From Paenibacillus_AP thailandensis (GTDB lineage Bacteria > Bacillota > Bacilli > Paenibacillales > Paenibacillaceae), in NCBI RefSeq assembly GCF_042685365.1, contig NZ_JBHUMY010000006.1, positions 248,001 through 312,000 on the forward strand: DNA of 64,000 nt. The letters run 5' to 3'. Position 1 is the first letter of the stretch, and each line of letters starts with the position of its first letter. Below the pieces are notes generated by a model. The model was not told where the DNA came from and did not search any database. It saw nothing but the letters and a program-made list of their open reading frames with translations. Position numbers and translations under genes: made by a program. Below are positions 42,563 through 51,153 of this stretch, one piece after another.

Positions 42563-43729
42563 TTACCGCCTCCCGTACTTGCGGAACAGATAGTAAATGC
42601 CTCCGATAACGGCCAGGATGATCAGAATGCCGACCCATCCCCACAGAACGGAGGACTTGACAGCTACGCGGAACTGGGCGCTAGCGCTTTTCTCCGGCGA
42701 GGACGCATTGATGTTGACGACGTAGTCGCCCGCCAGCGCTTCTTTGCTTGCCTTGATCGTCGCTTGAACGCGCGCGGTGCCGCCGGGGGCGATGGAGTCG
42801 ACGCTGGCCGGGGAGAACGTCACTTCCCATTCCGACGGCGTATCGGCCGACAGGCTGACGTCCTTCAATTCGGCGGAGCCGGTATTCGTAAGGACCAGGT
42901 CGACCTTGCGTTCCGAGCCGGCCGTGACGTCCGTGCTCAGCAGATCGTTAGGCGTGCCGAGCGTCAAGCCGTACGTGCCGGTAACGACCGCTTCCACGGT
43001 CGTTTTGGCGGAAGTCGAGTTGTTGGACGCCGTGATCGGGATTTTGTACGAGCCGGCTTGAACGGTTTCCGGCGGCTTCGCGCTGATGCTGATCGATTTC
43101 TCGGCGTTCGGTTCGACTTCGACCGACGTTACGCTCGTTCCCCCGTCGCTGAACGTGACGTCCCACCCCGGCTCCGCCTGCGCCGACAGCGCGTACGTTT
43201 GCTTCTCGGCCGTCCGGTTGCGCAGCGTCGCGCTGAACGAAAAGGTGGAATCGGAATGGCCTTGCATGTTCGGCTGATCGCTGGTCAGCTCGGTCCGGAA
43301 CGTTCCTTGCTCGGATACCTCTACGGACAGAGGCAGCGTGCTGGACCCGGCGTTAACTTGGAATTGATAAGTGCCTTTGTTGATTTCGAGCGGAACGTCG
43401 AGCTGCAGGTTGATCGTTTGCGACTCGCCGCCTTTTACGGCAAGACGGCTTACCGCTCTTCCCCCGGCGGTCAGCTCATATTCCCATTTGTTTCCTCGCG
43501 TATCGAAGCCAAGTTCGACGTCCGCCGTGGAGCTGCCGCGGTTGATCACTTCAATGGAGTAAGAGATCGAGTCGCCCGGCGGCGCCGACAGCTTGAGATA
43601 AGGGGTGTAAAGCTCTACGGTTCCCGCGGCGGAGGCGGGCAGCGAGCCTGAACCGGCCAGCACGGCGGTCAGGCATAGACAGACGGCCATGAATCCTTTA
43701 AACAATGACTTGCGGCATGCGCGAAGCAT
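42563..43729 (-). CDS. Secreted, membrane-anchored NEW3-domain protein
   Basis: A 388-residue surface protein. Signal peptide LFKGFMAVCLCLTAVLAGSGSLPASAAG, then about three Ig-like NEW3-type repeats (e.g. GDSISYSIEVINRGSSTADVELGFDTRGNKWEYELT and DLVLTNTGSAELKDVSLSADTPSEWEVTFSP), and a C-terminal anchor helix VLWGWVGILIILAVIGGIYYLFRKYGRR. It is encoded with an ABC-2 exporter, an arrangement seen repeatedly in Paenibacillus and Bacillus. The exported substrate is unknown. AGGAGGGG precedes ATG 43729. Confidence 0.8.
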   Translation of the reverse strand: MLRACRKSLFKGFMAVCLCLTAVLAGSGSLPASAAGTVELYTPYLKLSAPPGDSISYSIEVINRGSSTADVELGFDTRGNKWEYELTAGGRAVSRLAVKGGESQTINLQLDVPLEINKGTYQFQVNAGSSTLPLSVEVSEQGTFRTELTSDQPNMQGHSDSTFSFSATLRNRTAEKQTYALSAQAEPGWDVTFSDGGTSVTSVEVEPNAEKSISISAKPPETVQAGSYKIPITASNNSTSAKTTVEAVVTGTYGLTLGTPNDLLSTDVTAGSERKVDLVLTNTGSAELKDVSLSADTPSEWEVTFSPASVDSIAPGGTARVQATIKASKEALAGDYVVNINASSPEKSASAQFRVAVKSSVLWGWVGILIILAVIGGIYYLFRKYGRR

Positions 43730-44033
43730 GCGAATCCCCTCCTGAACGTTTTGATTTTTGCCGCATCGCATGCAGCTTACGTAAACGGTACGAACGAAAA
43801 ACGGCGTTGGATTTAAAAAAGCTGAAAAAAATTTAATTTCTGTCCACATCGGAAATTTTAAGTCTGGTTCAGCGACAGCGTTCTAAAGGTCTTTTCGATT
43901 GGCATGAAAAGCTGCCGCTTTAGCCGGGTCATTCATCTGCGAGAAGATTCGTTAAACCTTTTCATCTTTCGGATTTTTTGATAAAACGATAGTGTGCGAA
44001 GGTATGCGCGGATGGTTGGGAGGAGGCGACACG
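43730..44033. other. Divergent intergenic region, nothing recognised
   Basis: 304 bases between the NEW3 operon and the sigma/anti-sigma genes. No gene or terminator is seen. I could not find a convincing ECF-type -35/-10 pair for autoregulation. Confidence 0.45.
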
Positions 44034-44636
44034 GTGAACGGCCCCAATGAGGAGATGGAGATGGAGCTGACGCTGCGGGAGATGTGCGACGGCTCGGTCG
44101 AAGCGTTCGACCGGTTTTACAGCCGATACGCGCCTCTCGTGTTTCAAATTGCAAGACGCGTCGTAGGCGACCGGATGGAGGCGGAGGACGTATGCCACGA
44201 CGTGTTCCTGGAAGTAATAAAGCGCGGCGGAACCTATGATTCCAGCCGAGGCTCGATAGAAGCTTGGCTTGCGGTTATGACGAGAAGCCGGAGCTTGGAC
44301 CGGCTGCGTAAAGAGAGGCGTCTGACGAGTTCGGAAGAGGCGGACGAAAGAAGGCTCGGCGCGGCAGGCGCGGACATCGAGGAGGCCGTGGTTCTCAGGC
44401 TGCAGCAGGAAGCGGTGCAGGAAGCGCTGCAGGCATTGCCGGCGCGGCAGAAGGAAGCGATCGCTTACAGCTATTTCGGCGCGCGGACCCAGCGGGAGCT
44501 TTCCGAGGCTTGGAACGTGCCGCTTGGGACGGTCAAATCGTGGGTCCGGTACGGGCTGGACAATATCCGGAAGCAATTGGAGAAACGGGGATGGACGGTT
44601 TCGGAGCGCCAATCGGACAGGGGGGAGAAGCGATGA
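44034..44636 (+). CDS. ECF-type RNA polymerase sigma factor
   Basis: A 200-residue ECF sigma factor. Region 2 (DGSVEAFDRFYSRYAPLVFQIARRVVGDRMEAEDVCHDVFLEVIKR) and region 4 (LQEALQALPARQKEAIAYSYFGARTQRELSEAWNVPLGTVKSWVRYGLDNIRKQL) are typical of the SigK/RpoE-like group paired with RskA-type anti-sigma factors. GTG 44034 has GGGAGGAGG seven bases upstream; the open frame continues back to 43992. It overlaps the anti-sigma gene by four bases. Confidence 0.9.
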   Translation: MNGPNEEMEMELTLREMCDGSVEAFDRFYSRYAPLVFQIARRVVGDRMEAEDVCHDVFLEVIKRGGTYDSSRGSIEAWLAVMTRSRSLDRLRKERRLTSSEEADERRLGAAGADIEEAVVLRLQQEAVQEALQALPARQKEAIAYSYFGARTQRELSEAWNVPLGTVKSWVRYGLDNIRKQLEKRGWTVSERQSDRGEKR

Positions 44637-45397
44637 ACGAACAAATGTCGATACGGGAAACGGGGCAATGCAAACGATTTTTCGCCGAGGAGGAGTGGAT
44701 CGATTGGCTGCTCGGCCGCAAGACGCCGCAGCAAGCCGAAACGATGCGCCGCCATTTGAACGATTGTCCGGCGTGCAGGAGGGTCATAGAGGCATGGGAG
44801 CCTCTGCTGGCGGCCGAGGCGGGCGAGCGGAACGATGCGCCGATTCCTTCCGAGATCGCACGGCGGAAGCTTCGCGCACGCGTCGTTGCGATGGGGTGGT
44901 CTAAGCGCGCGGCTCGCAGCCTGCGCAATCACCGAAAGAAGGCGATCGCAGGGGCGGCGGCTCTTATTCTGGGGATATGCTTGGCCGGGCTGTATCCGAA
45001 CGGGACGCAGCCGTCTTCGGAGCAGGACAACTACGTGGCGCTGCATGAGCCCGGCGCCGTGTCGCTCGTGAACGATCCGAATACGTTCGGATATCCGATC
45101 AAACCGGACAATCTGGGGGAAGGCTACGTCTGGTTTAACGTCGATTCCCGGGAAATGTTCGTCCTGATCGACGGATTGCTTCCGAGCGACGGCTACGTGA
45201 TTCAAGCGTGGGCCGTAGACGGAAGCGCGCATCGGAACTTGGGGCTGCTCCGGCAGTTCGAGCTCGCGAAAGCCCACCTGTACGTCAAAGGGAGCGCGCT
45301 TGCCGAAGTGGACAACGTTGCGCTGACGATCGAGCCGACAGGAGGAAGCGCCGCTCCGACATCGCCGGATGCCGTGCTGGTTCGATTGAAGCGATAG
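44633..45397 (+). CDS. RskA-like anti-sigma factor
   Basis: A 254-residue single-pass membrane protein. The zinc-binding anti-sigma motif is RRHLNDCPACR with His41, Cys45 and Cys48; a membrane helix lies at ~103-121 (KAIAGAAALILGICLAGLY). The extracytoplasmic C-terminal domain (YVWFNVDSREMFVLIDGLLPSDGYVIQAWAVDG ... ALTIEPTGGSAAPTSPDAVLVRLKR) matches the RskA C-terminal domain. It should hold the cognate sigma factor inactive until a signal outside the cell. ATG overlaps the sigma stop (ATGA), ensuring equal synthesis. Confidence 0.85.
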   Translation: MNEQMSIRETGQCKRFFAEEEWIDWLLGRKTPQQAETMRRHLNDCPACRRVIEAWEPLLAAEAGERNDAPIPSEIARRKLRARVVAMGWSKRAARSLRNHRKKAIAGAAALILGICLAGLYPNGTQPSSEQDNYVALHEPGAVSLVNDPNTFGYPIKPDNLGEGYVWFNVDSREMFVLIDGLLPSDGYVIQAWAVDGSAHRNLGLLRQFELAKAHLYVKGSALAEVDNVALTIEPTGGSAAPTSPDAVLVRLKR

Positions 45398-45432
45398 CGG
45401 AAGCCTTCAATTCTCGCGGTTTCAGGAAATCC

Positions 45433-45480
45433 TTTACAACCGTCGGCGATTCTATATAATAAGAATGTATGTTCTTATTC
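45433..45480 (+). promoter_or_regulatory. Promoter with inverted repeat at the start site
   Basis: TTTACA and TATAAT are 16 bases apart (45433-45460). Immediately after, AATAAGAA TGTATG TTCTTATT at 45459-45480 is a perfect inverted repeat covering the expected transcription start, so it could be an operator or a 5' hairpin. Confidence 0.5.
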
Positions 45481-45504
45481 AGTTGCGGAAGGCGTGGTGC
45501 AGGC

Positions 45505-46101
45505 ATGCAGCTTCGAACGGAATCGGATATATTGGATATTATTCGCAATGACGATTGGATGATAGGCATCATTCATACCGCAAGCCGGCTTCATCTGCTC
45601 GACTGGTGGATTTGCGCCGGTTTTGTCCGCTCCAAAATATGGGATGCGCTGCACGGTTTCGAAGAACGGACGCCGCTTGCCGACGTCGACGTCGTCTATT
45701 TTGATCCGGAGAATACGGACGAATCGTCCGAGAAGCGCTACGAACGTGAGCTGCTGCAGCTACGGCCGGATATTCCGTGGTCTGTCAAAAATCAGGCCCG
45801 GATGCATGTCCTGAACGACAATCCGCCCTATCGCTCGGCCTTCGACGATATCGGCCATTTTACCGAAACGGCTACGGCGCTTGGCGTGAAAACAGATTAT
45901 GCGGGCGAACTGCTCTTGGCTGCGCCGCACGGGATTGAAGATGTCCTGCAGCTGCGGGTGAAGCCCTCTCCTCATTGCCGGACGAGCCCTCGCCTGCTTG
46001 CGGTTTACGACAAGCGAGTCGCGGACAAAAGATGGAAGGAACGCTGGCATTTGCTGACCTATGCCCCGGCAGGTCCCGACGAACGGCAGCCGCAAGGGTA
46101 A
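45505..46101 (+). CDS. DUF925-type nucleotidyltransferase family protein
   Basis: A 198-residue protein. WWICAGFVRSKIWDALHGFE, then DVDVVYFDPENTDESSEKRYERELLQ and WSVKNQARMHVLNDNPPY, match the NTP_transf_6/DUF925 family (COG3575), whose acidic DVDV pair resembles the metal site of nucleotidyltransferases. Substrate unknown. ATG 45469 lies almost at the transcript start and has no ribosome site; ATG 45505 is preceded by GGAAGG at a longish spacing and is preferred. Confidence 0.8.
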   Translation: MQLRTESDILDIIRNDDWMIGIIHTASRLHLLDWWICAGFVRSKIWDALHGFEERTPLADVDVVYFDPENTDESSEKRYERELLQLRPDIPWSVKNQARMHVLNDNPPYRSAFDDIGHFTETATALGVKTDYAGELLLAAPHGIEDVLQLRVKPSPHCRTSPRLLAVYDKRVADKRWKERWHLLTYAPAGPDERQPQG

Positions 46102-46257
46102 GCGGGTTGAACCCGCTTGTCGGACGGCGGCGAACCCCGCGGGCAGCGGCACAGAAATAACGGTTTGCCCCAAATCGGCAATCGAAAGGCCTGTCCATAA
46201 GGCGGCGGTATCGGTTATAATAAAGTGTAAAATCAAAAAATAGAAAGCGGGAAGATC

Positions 46258-46977
46258 ATGGGTCGCAAGTGGAATAATATTAAAGAGAAAAAAGCGTCGA
46301 AAGACAAAAACACAAGCCGCATCTATGCGAAATTCGGGCTTGAAATCTACGTAGCCGCGAAAAAAGGCGAGCCCGATCCGGAATCGAACCGTGCGCTTAA
46401 AGTCGTACTGGAGCGCGCGAAAACATACAACGTGCCGAAAGCGATCATCGACCGCGCCCTCGACAAGGCGAAGGGCAGCAGCGACGAGAATTACGTCGAG
46501 CTGAGATATGAAGGGTTCGGACCTAACGGCTCGATGATTATCGTCGATACGCTGACGAACAACGTAAACCGCACGGCCGCCTCGGTCCGTTCGGCATTCA
46601 ACAAAAATGGCGGAAGCATGGGCGTCAGCGGCTCCGTCGCCTATATGTTCGATTCGACGGCCGTATTCGGCGTGGAAGGCAAAACGGCGGACGAGGTCAT
46701 GGAGCTCATGCTCGAGGCGGACGTCGACGTTCGCGATATCGTTGACGAAGACGAGGTCGTTATCGTGTATGCCGAGCCTGACCAATTCCACAACGTGCAG
46801 GAAGCGTTCAAAAACGCGGGCGTAACCGAGTTTACGGTGGCCGAGCTGACGATGCTCGCGCAAAACTACGTTACGCTCGACGGCGACGCCCAAGCGCAAT
46901 TCGAGAAGCTGGTCGACGCGTTGGAAGATTTGGAGGACGTTCAGCAAGTCTATCACAACGTGGAGCTGGAAGAATAG
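46258..46977 (+). CDS. yeeI: YebC/PmpR family protein (YeeI-like)
   Basis: A 239-residue protein of the YebC/TACO1 family. The start MGRKWNNIKEKKASKDKNTSRIYAKFG is that of the YeeI subgroup of Firmicutes, as distinct from YrbC-like MAGHSKW proteins. Family members act as transcription regulators or help ribosomes through proline stretches. A TATAAT (46215-46220) lies 40 bases upstream and GCGGGAAG is the ribosome site. Monocistronic. Confidence 0.9.
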   Translation: MGRKWNNIKEKKASKDKNTSRIYAKFGLEIYVAAKKGEPDPESNRALKVVLERAKTYNVPKAIIDRALDKAKGSSDENYVELRYEGFGPNGSMIIVDTLTNNVNRTAASVRSAFNKNGGSMGVSGSVAYMFDSTAVFGVEGKTADEVMELMLEADVDVRDIVDEDEVVIVYAEPDQFHNVQEAFKNAGVTEFTVAELTMLAQNYVTLDGDAQAQFEKLVDALEDLEDVQQVYHNVELEE

Positions 46978-46991
46978 AACGTTCCGTATGG

Positions 46992-47020
46992 GAACCGCTT
47001 GGAAAAGCGGTTCTTTTTTC
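46992..47020 (+). terminator. Intrinsic terminator after the yeeI-like gene
   Basis: GAACCGCTT GGAA AAGCGGTTC followed by TTTTTTC. Confidence 0.9.
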
Positions 47021-47190
47021 TTTTGCCGGTTGAGCGCATAAGCAAGAACCTTTATCCGGTTAGGAATTCGGAGAGTTCTTTTATAGTTTAAAACTATAAT
47101 CCTTATCGGTTTTATACATTGTACAAAACGAAAAACCTGGGCTATGATGGTAACAAATATTGTTAATTTTATAGTGAGGGGTGACGGGCT

Positions 47191-47757
47191 ATGGGGAAAC
47201 AGTTTCCTTCCATGCTGCCGGAGCATATGGATTTCATTCGGAAGCAGCGTCTGTTTTTCGTCGGATCGGCGGCTTTATCTGAAGAGGGACACGTCAATAT
47301 ATCGCCCAAAGGGTACGATTCGTTTCGCATTCTTTCCGAGAACCAGGTAGCGTATTTGGATGTGACGGGCAGCGGCAACGAAACGAGCGCGCACATTAAA
47401 GAAAACGGGCGAATTACGGTTATGTTTTGCGCCTTTGAAGGTCCGCCGAACATATTGCGCTTATACGGGACCGGTACGGTCGTGCTTCCGGGGAGCGAGG
47501 AATGGGAATGGCTTTACGGCGGATTTACCCCTCTTGAAGGCGCAAGGCAGATTATCTTGGTAGACGTTCATAAGGTGCAAACCTCGTGCGGATATTCCGT
47601 CCCTTTCATGGCTTACGAGAAAGAGCGCGATACGCTGCGGAGATGGGCGGCGCAAAAAGGCGAAGAAGGCTTGAAAGGTTATTGGCAGGAAAAAAACCGC
47701 GTCAGCATCGATGGGCTTCCGACACCGTTGGGGGAGCTGCTGGATCGTACGCAATAG
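47191..47757 (+). CDS. Pyridoxamine 5'-phosphate oxidase family protein
   Basis: A 188-residue flavin-binding split barrel protein: FIRKQRLFFVGSAALSEEGHVNISPKGYDSFRIL, VAYLDVTGSGNETSAHIKENGRITVMFCAFEGPPNILRLYGTG. This is the PNPOx-like family with FMN or F420/haem binding members; a true PdxH role is unlikely because the C-terminal dimer signature is absent. GTGAGGGGTGAC precedes ATG. The C-terminal ~60 residues (YEKERDTLRRWAAQKGEEGL) are helical. Confidence 0.8.
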   Translation: MGKQFPSMLPEHMDFIRKQRLFFVGSAALSEEGHVNISPKGYDSFRILSENQVAYLDVTGSGNETSAHIKENGRITVMFCAFEGPPNILRLYGTGTVVLPGSEEWEWLYGGFTPLEGARQIILVDVHKVQTSCGYSVPFMAYEKERDTLRRWAAQKGEEGLKGYWQEKNRVSIDGLPTPLGELLDRTQ

Positions 47758-47944
47758 GTTGGGGCGAAACGTACACGAGCGGAGGGACTGCTAACCCCAC
47801 CGCAAATTTTTAATATAGAGTGTTTCGCTCAATGATCGGCATTCCATTTTACTTATTCCTAGGCGGGATCTGCACTTAATCAGACTCCGCCTGTTCCCCA
47901 TTATCACTGTTTCCATGTTGAGATACCCGAAAAAAACTGTTGTC

Positions 47945-47959
47945 TTGAAAGCGCTTGTA
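47945..47959. promoter_or_regulatory. cre-like site
   Basis: TTGAAAGCGCTTGTA matches the catabolite-response consensus WTGNAANCGNWWNCW except one position. It stands 30 bases before the LacI-type operator, upstream of a sugar-utilisation regulator, where CcpA control would be expected. Confidence 0.5.
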
Positions 47960-47973
47960 TGGTAATTTAAGCA

Positions 47974-47991
47974 TATAAAAACGTTTTTATA
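47974..47991. promoter_or_regulatory. LacI-family operator 1
   Basis: TATAAAAACGTTTTTATA is a perfect 18-base palindrome with the central CG typical of LacI/CcpA-family operators. It lies 18 bases before the lacI start codon; the same core recurs at 49090-49107. Confidence 0.75.
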
Positions 47992-48008
47992 GCAAAGGAA
48001 GAATTGCA

Positions 48009-49028
48009 ATGGGGAAAGTAACGATCAAGGACGTCGCAAGGGAGGCGGGCGTGTCCATCTCGACGGTTTCGAACGCGCTGAACGGCGTGGACGTGCTGAA
48101 TCCGGAGACGAAGACGCATATTTTGAACGTCGCGAAGCGTTTGAACTATGTGCCGAACTTAAACGGCAAGCTGCTTAAGTCGGGCAAATCGAAGATGCTC
48201 GGGTTTTTCACGACCAGCGTATCCGGTCCGTATTTCTATACGCTCGTGGAATCGATGTCGCGCGAATGCGACAGGCTGGGCTACGGCTTGAACGTGTTCG
48301 TCACGAAAGACAAGCAAGTCATTATGAGCAACATTCTCGGCGGCCGGGTCGACGGCGTCGTTATTTTCGAAGAGCTGCGGATCGACGAGAAAGATATCGC
48401 GGCGATGGAGAAAAGCAAAATCAAAGCGGTGTTTCTCGACCGCGAGGTACAGAACGAGACGATGGGAAGCATCGTTTTCGATTCTTACGTAGCAGGGTAC
48501 AACGCGGCGAAATATTTGATCAGCCTCGGGCACAAGCGGATTGCGTATATTTCCGGCGTCGATACGATGTTCGACAGCGTCCAGCGGAAGGAAGGGTATT
48601 TGGCGGCGCTGCGCGAGCATCAGCTGGCTGAGGATCCGGATTATATTTTACAAGGCTATTTCGAAGAGGGCGGATCCTACAACGCCGTCAAGTCGTTTAT
48701 CCATGCGCACCCCGGCAAGCTGCCGGACGCGTTTCTGGCGGGTAACGATCTGAGCGCGATCGGCTGCATCAAAGCGTTGAAATCCGAAGGATATGAGGTT
48801 CCGCGCGACGTCAGCGTCGTAGGCTTCGACGACATCGACATCGCCCAATATTTTACGCCGCCGCTGACGACCGTGCGCAACCAGATCGCGAGACAAGGCA
48901 TTTTGACCGTCAACCATTTGATTAACATGATTCAAAAGAAGGAGCAGGGCAAAATTCGGAAGCTGGAAGGCGAGCTTGTCGTCCGCGGCTCCAGCCACGT
49001 AAAAATCGAACGGAACGATCCCCTTTAA
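48009..49028 (+). CDS. LacI family transcriptional regulator
   Basis: A 339-residue LacI/GalR regulator. The helix-turn-helix and hinge (TIKDVAREAGVSISTVSNALNGVDVLNPETKTHILNVAKRLNYVPN) occupy residues 4-50; a periplasmic-binding-like sugar domain follows, with GHKRIAYISGVD and VGFDDIDIAQYFTPPLTTVRN. It probably represses itself and the downstream transport operon through two identical operator cores. AAGGAAG precedes ATG 48009. Inducer unknown; the operon suggests a beta-glucan-derived oligosaccharide. Confidence 0.9.
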   Translation: MGKVTIKDVAREAGVSISTVSNALNGVDVLNPETKTHILNVAKRLNYVPNLNGKLLKSGKSKMLGFFTTSVSGPYFYTLVESMSRECDRLGYGLNVFVTKDKQVIMSNILGGRVDGVVIFEELRIDEKDIAAMEKSKIKAVFLDREVQNETMGSIVFDSYVAGYNAAKYLISLGHKRIAYISGVDTMFDSVQRKEGYLAALREHQLAEDPDYILQGYFEEGGSYNAVKSFIHAHPGKLPDAFLAGNDLSAIGCIKALKSEGYEVPRDVSVVGFDDIDIAQYFTPPLTTVRNQIARQGILTVNHLINMIQKKEQGKIRKLEGELVVRGSSHVKIERNDPL

Positions 49029-49089
49029 AGCGGGGTCATTCCGGATCGTTTTAAATGAAAAGATTGCAGGGAGGGGCTATTTTGCCGAA

Positions 49090-49107
49090 AATAAAAACGT
49101 TTTTATT
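49090..49107. promoter_or_regulatory. LacI-family operator 2
   Basis: AATAAAAACGTTTTTATT, a perfect 18-base palindrome, shares the 14-base core TAAAAACGTTTTTA with operator 1. It lies in the gap between lacI and the permease operon, 34 bases before the GTG start. Confidence 0.8.
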
Positions 49108-49140
49108 GGATTAACAAAATGGTAAAAAGGAGGAGTAGCG

Positions 49141-50127
49141 GTGGCTAGATCCGAAGCGGCAGTCCGCTCAGAGGAAGCGGGGCTTTCAACCGGCAACAAG
49201 CCGTTAAGCCGGCGAATGAAATCGTTCGCGACCGATTTCGCCCGGCAATGGGAGCTTCAATCGATGATTCTTCCGGGCATCGTGTTTATGTTCGTTTTTT
49301 GCTACATACCGATTTACGGCTTGACGATCGCGTTCAAAAACTACACCGTCATCGATACGTTAAGCTCCGCTCCGTGGGTAGGGCTGGACAATTTTCAGAT
49401 TATTTTATCGGACAAATATTTCTGGGATTCCGTCGTGAACACGCTTGGCATCAGCTTTCTGAAGCTGGCGGTCGGCTTTGTCATTCCGATCATTCTGGCG
49501 ATCATGATATATGAGCTTAGCCTTGGCAGGTTCAAAAAATTCGTGCAGACGATCTCCTATTTGCCGCATTTTTTGTCCTGGATCGTGCTCGGCGGGATGC
49601 TGATTACGTGGTTTTCCACCACGGGCTTGTTCAACGAGGTGCTGCTTGGCCTCGGAATCATCTCGGAGCCGCGCAATATTTTGCTCGATCCGAACAAGTA
49701 TTGGTGGATCGCCACGCTGTCGGATATTTGGAAGGAAGCGGGCTGGGGGACGATTCTGTATCTGGCGATCATGGCGAAGATCGATCCGACTTACTATGAA
49801 GCCGCTCGAATCGACGGCGCCAGCCGGCTCCGGCAAATATGGAACATTACGCTTCCGAACATGAAAATGATCATCAGCTTGAATTTGATCCTTACTGTAA
49901 GCGGTTTATTGGGCTCGAACCTGGACCAAACGCTTGTCCTGATGAATTCGCAAAACCGGGAAAAGGCGGAGGTCATTAATTCCTACGTATACCGGATGGG
50001 CCTCACGCAAGGCGATTTCTCCTACGCGACGGCTGTTGGCCTAGGGGTGTCCGTCGTGTCGGTCATTCTGCTGGTCGCCGCCAACAAGGTGACAAGCAAG
50101 CTGAACGATAATCAATCCGTTCTGTAA
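49141..50127 (+). CDS. Sugar ABC transporter permease (LplB type)
   Basis: A 328-residue permease with an N-terminal cytoplasmic tail and six membrane helices (MILPGIVFMFVFCYIPIYGLTIAFKNY first). The EAA loop that docks the ATPase is YYEAARIDGASRLRQIWNITLPNM. It belongs to the LplB-type family that imports oligosaccharides. GTG 49141 follows AAAAAGGAGGAG. First gene of the operon controlled by operator 2. Confidence 0.9.
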   Translation: MARSEAAVRSEEAGLSTGNKPLSRRMKSFATDFARQWELQSMILPGIVFMFVFCYIPIYGLTIAFKNYTVIDTLSSAPWVGLDNFQIILSDKYFWDSVVNTLGISFLKLAVGFVIPIILAIMIYELSLGRFKKFVQTISYLPHFLSWIVLGGMLITWFSTTGLFNEVLLGLGIISEPRNILLDPNKYWWIATLSDIWKEAGWGTILYLAIMAKIDPTYYEAARIDGASRLRQIWNITLPNMKMIISLNLILTVSGLLGSNLDQTLVLMNSQNREKAEVINSYVYRMGLTQGDFSYATAVGLGVSVVSVILLVAANKVTSKLNDNQSVL

Positions 50128-50152
50128 ATTTCGATTGCAAGGAGGCGCGGCC

Positions 50153-51040
50153 GTGCATGTAAAAGCTGCCAAAAGAGACTGGGACAGCCGTATTTTCGAT
50201 TCGATCAATATCGTATTGCTGGTCATATTCGCCGTCATCATCGTCGTTCCGCTCTGGAACGTCGTCATCTCTTCCTTCAGCTCGGGCCGGGCGCTGGCGG
50301 AAGGCGGATTCATCTTCTGGCCGTCCGAGCTGTCGCTAGAAAATTACCGCGCGGTGTTCCGCGATTCGACGATCTGGCAGTCGTTTCTGATCTCGGTTGC
50401 CAAAACCGTTATCGGGGTGCTGACGCATGTGTTTTTTTGCGCGATGGTCGGCTACGGGTTAAGCAAAAAGAATGTCCGCGGCCGCAAGTTTTATGTGGCG
50501 ATGGGCGTCATTACGATGTTTTTCTCGGGCGGCATGATTCCGACCTACCTGCTGATGAAGTCGCTTGGGCTGCTGAACAGCTTCTGGGTGTATATCATTC
50601 CGGCGCTTCTAAGCTTCTACGACGTCATCATTTTGATGAATTTTTTCCGGAACGTGCCGGATTCGCTGGAGGAGTCGGCCAAAATCGACGGCGCGGGCGA
50701 TTGGCGCATTTTTATAAGTCTATACATTCCGCTCTCCATGCCGGCCATTGCAACCATCGTTTTGTTCAACGGCGTCGGCCAATGGAACGACTTCATGACG
50801 ACCAAGCTGTACGTCACCGATCAGTGGCTTTATCCGCTGCAAATGAAGCTGTATGAAATTATCGTGCAGTCGCAAACGCAATCGATGCAAAATATCGGGG
50901 GCTCGGCCGTTATCGAAACGGCGACGAAGGGGGTTCAACTTGCGACGATCGTCATTACGACGCTGCCGATTGTCGTGGTTTATCCATTGCTTCAAAAGTA
51001 TTTCATTTCCGGCATGATGCTCGGGGCGGTGAAAGAGTAA
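50153..51040 (+). CDS. Carbohydrate ABC transporter permease (LplC type)
   Basis: A 295-residue partner permease: INIVLLVIFAVIIVVPLWNVVISSFSSG, then GYGLSKKNVRGRKFYVAMGVITMFFSGGMIPTYLLMKSLGLLN, and the EAA loop LEESAKIDGAGDWRIFISLYIPLSMP. With the LplB-type protein it should form the membrane channel. GTG 50153 has AAGGAGG eight bases upstream; TTG 50135 is in frame but less likely. Confidence 0.9.
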   Translation: MHVKAAKRDWDSRIFDSINIVLLVIFAVIIVVPLWNVVISSFSSGRALAEGGFIFWPSELSLENYRAVFRDSTIWQSFLISVAKTVIGVLTHVFFCAMVGYGLSKKNVRGRKFYVAMGVITMFFSGGMIPTYLLMKSLGLLNSFWVYIIPALLSFYDVIILMNFFRNVPDSLEESAKIDGAGDWRIFISLYIPLSMPAIATIVLFNGVGQWNDFMTTKLYVTDQWLYPLQMKLYEIIVQSQTQSMQNIGGSAVIETATKGVQLATIVITTLPIVVVYPLLQKYFISGMMLGAVKE

Positions 51041-51153
51041 GGGACATACAGGCAATTCTTAACGGCTAAACGCATTCGAGGCGGCGGTAAACGAAGACGC
51101 ATCTTGAGCGAGGCGAGAAAAGAAAGCGCTTTATTAATGAGGAGGGTATAAAC

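Noticed and set aside
43930..44034. Possible autoregulated ECF promoter (AAACC and downstream boxes) before the sigma/anti-sigma genes
   Set aside because: TTAAACCTTTT resembles an ECF -35, but no CGT-type -10 lies 16-17 bases further on.
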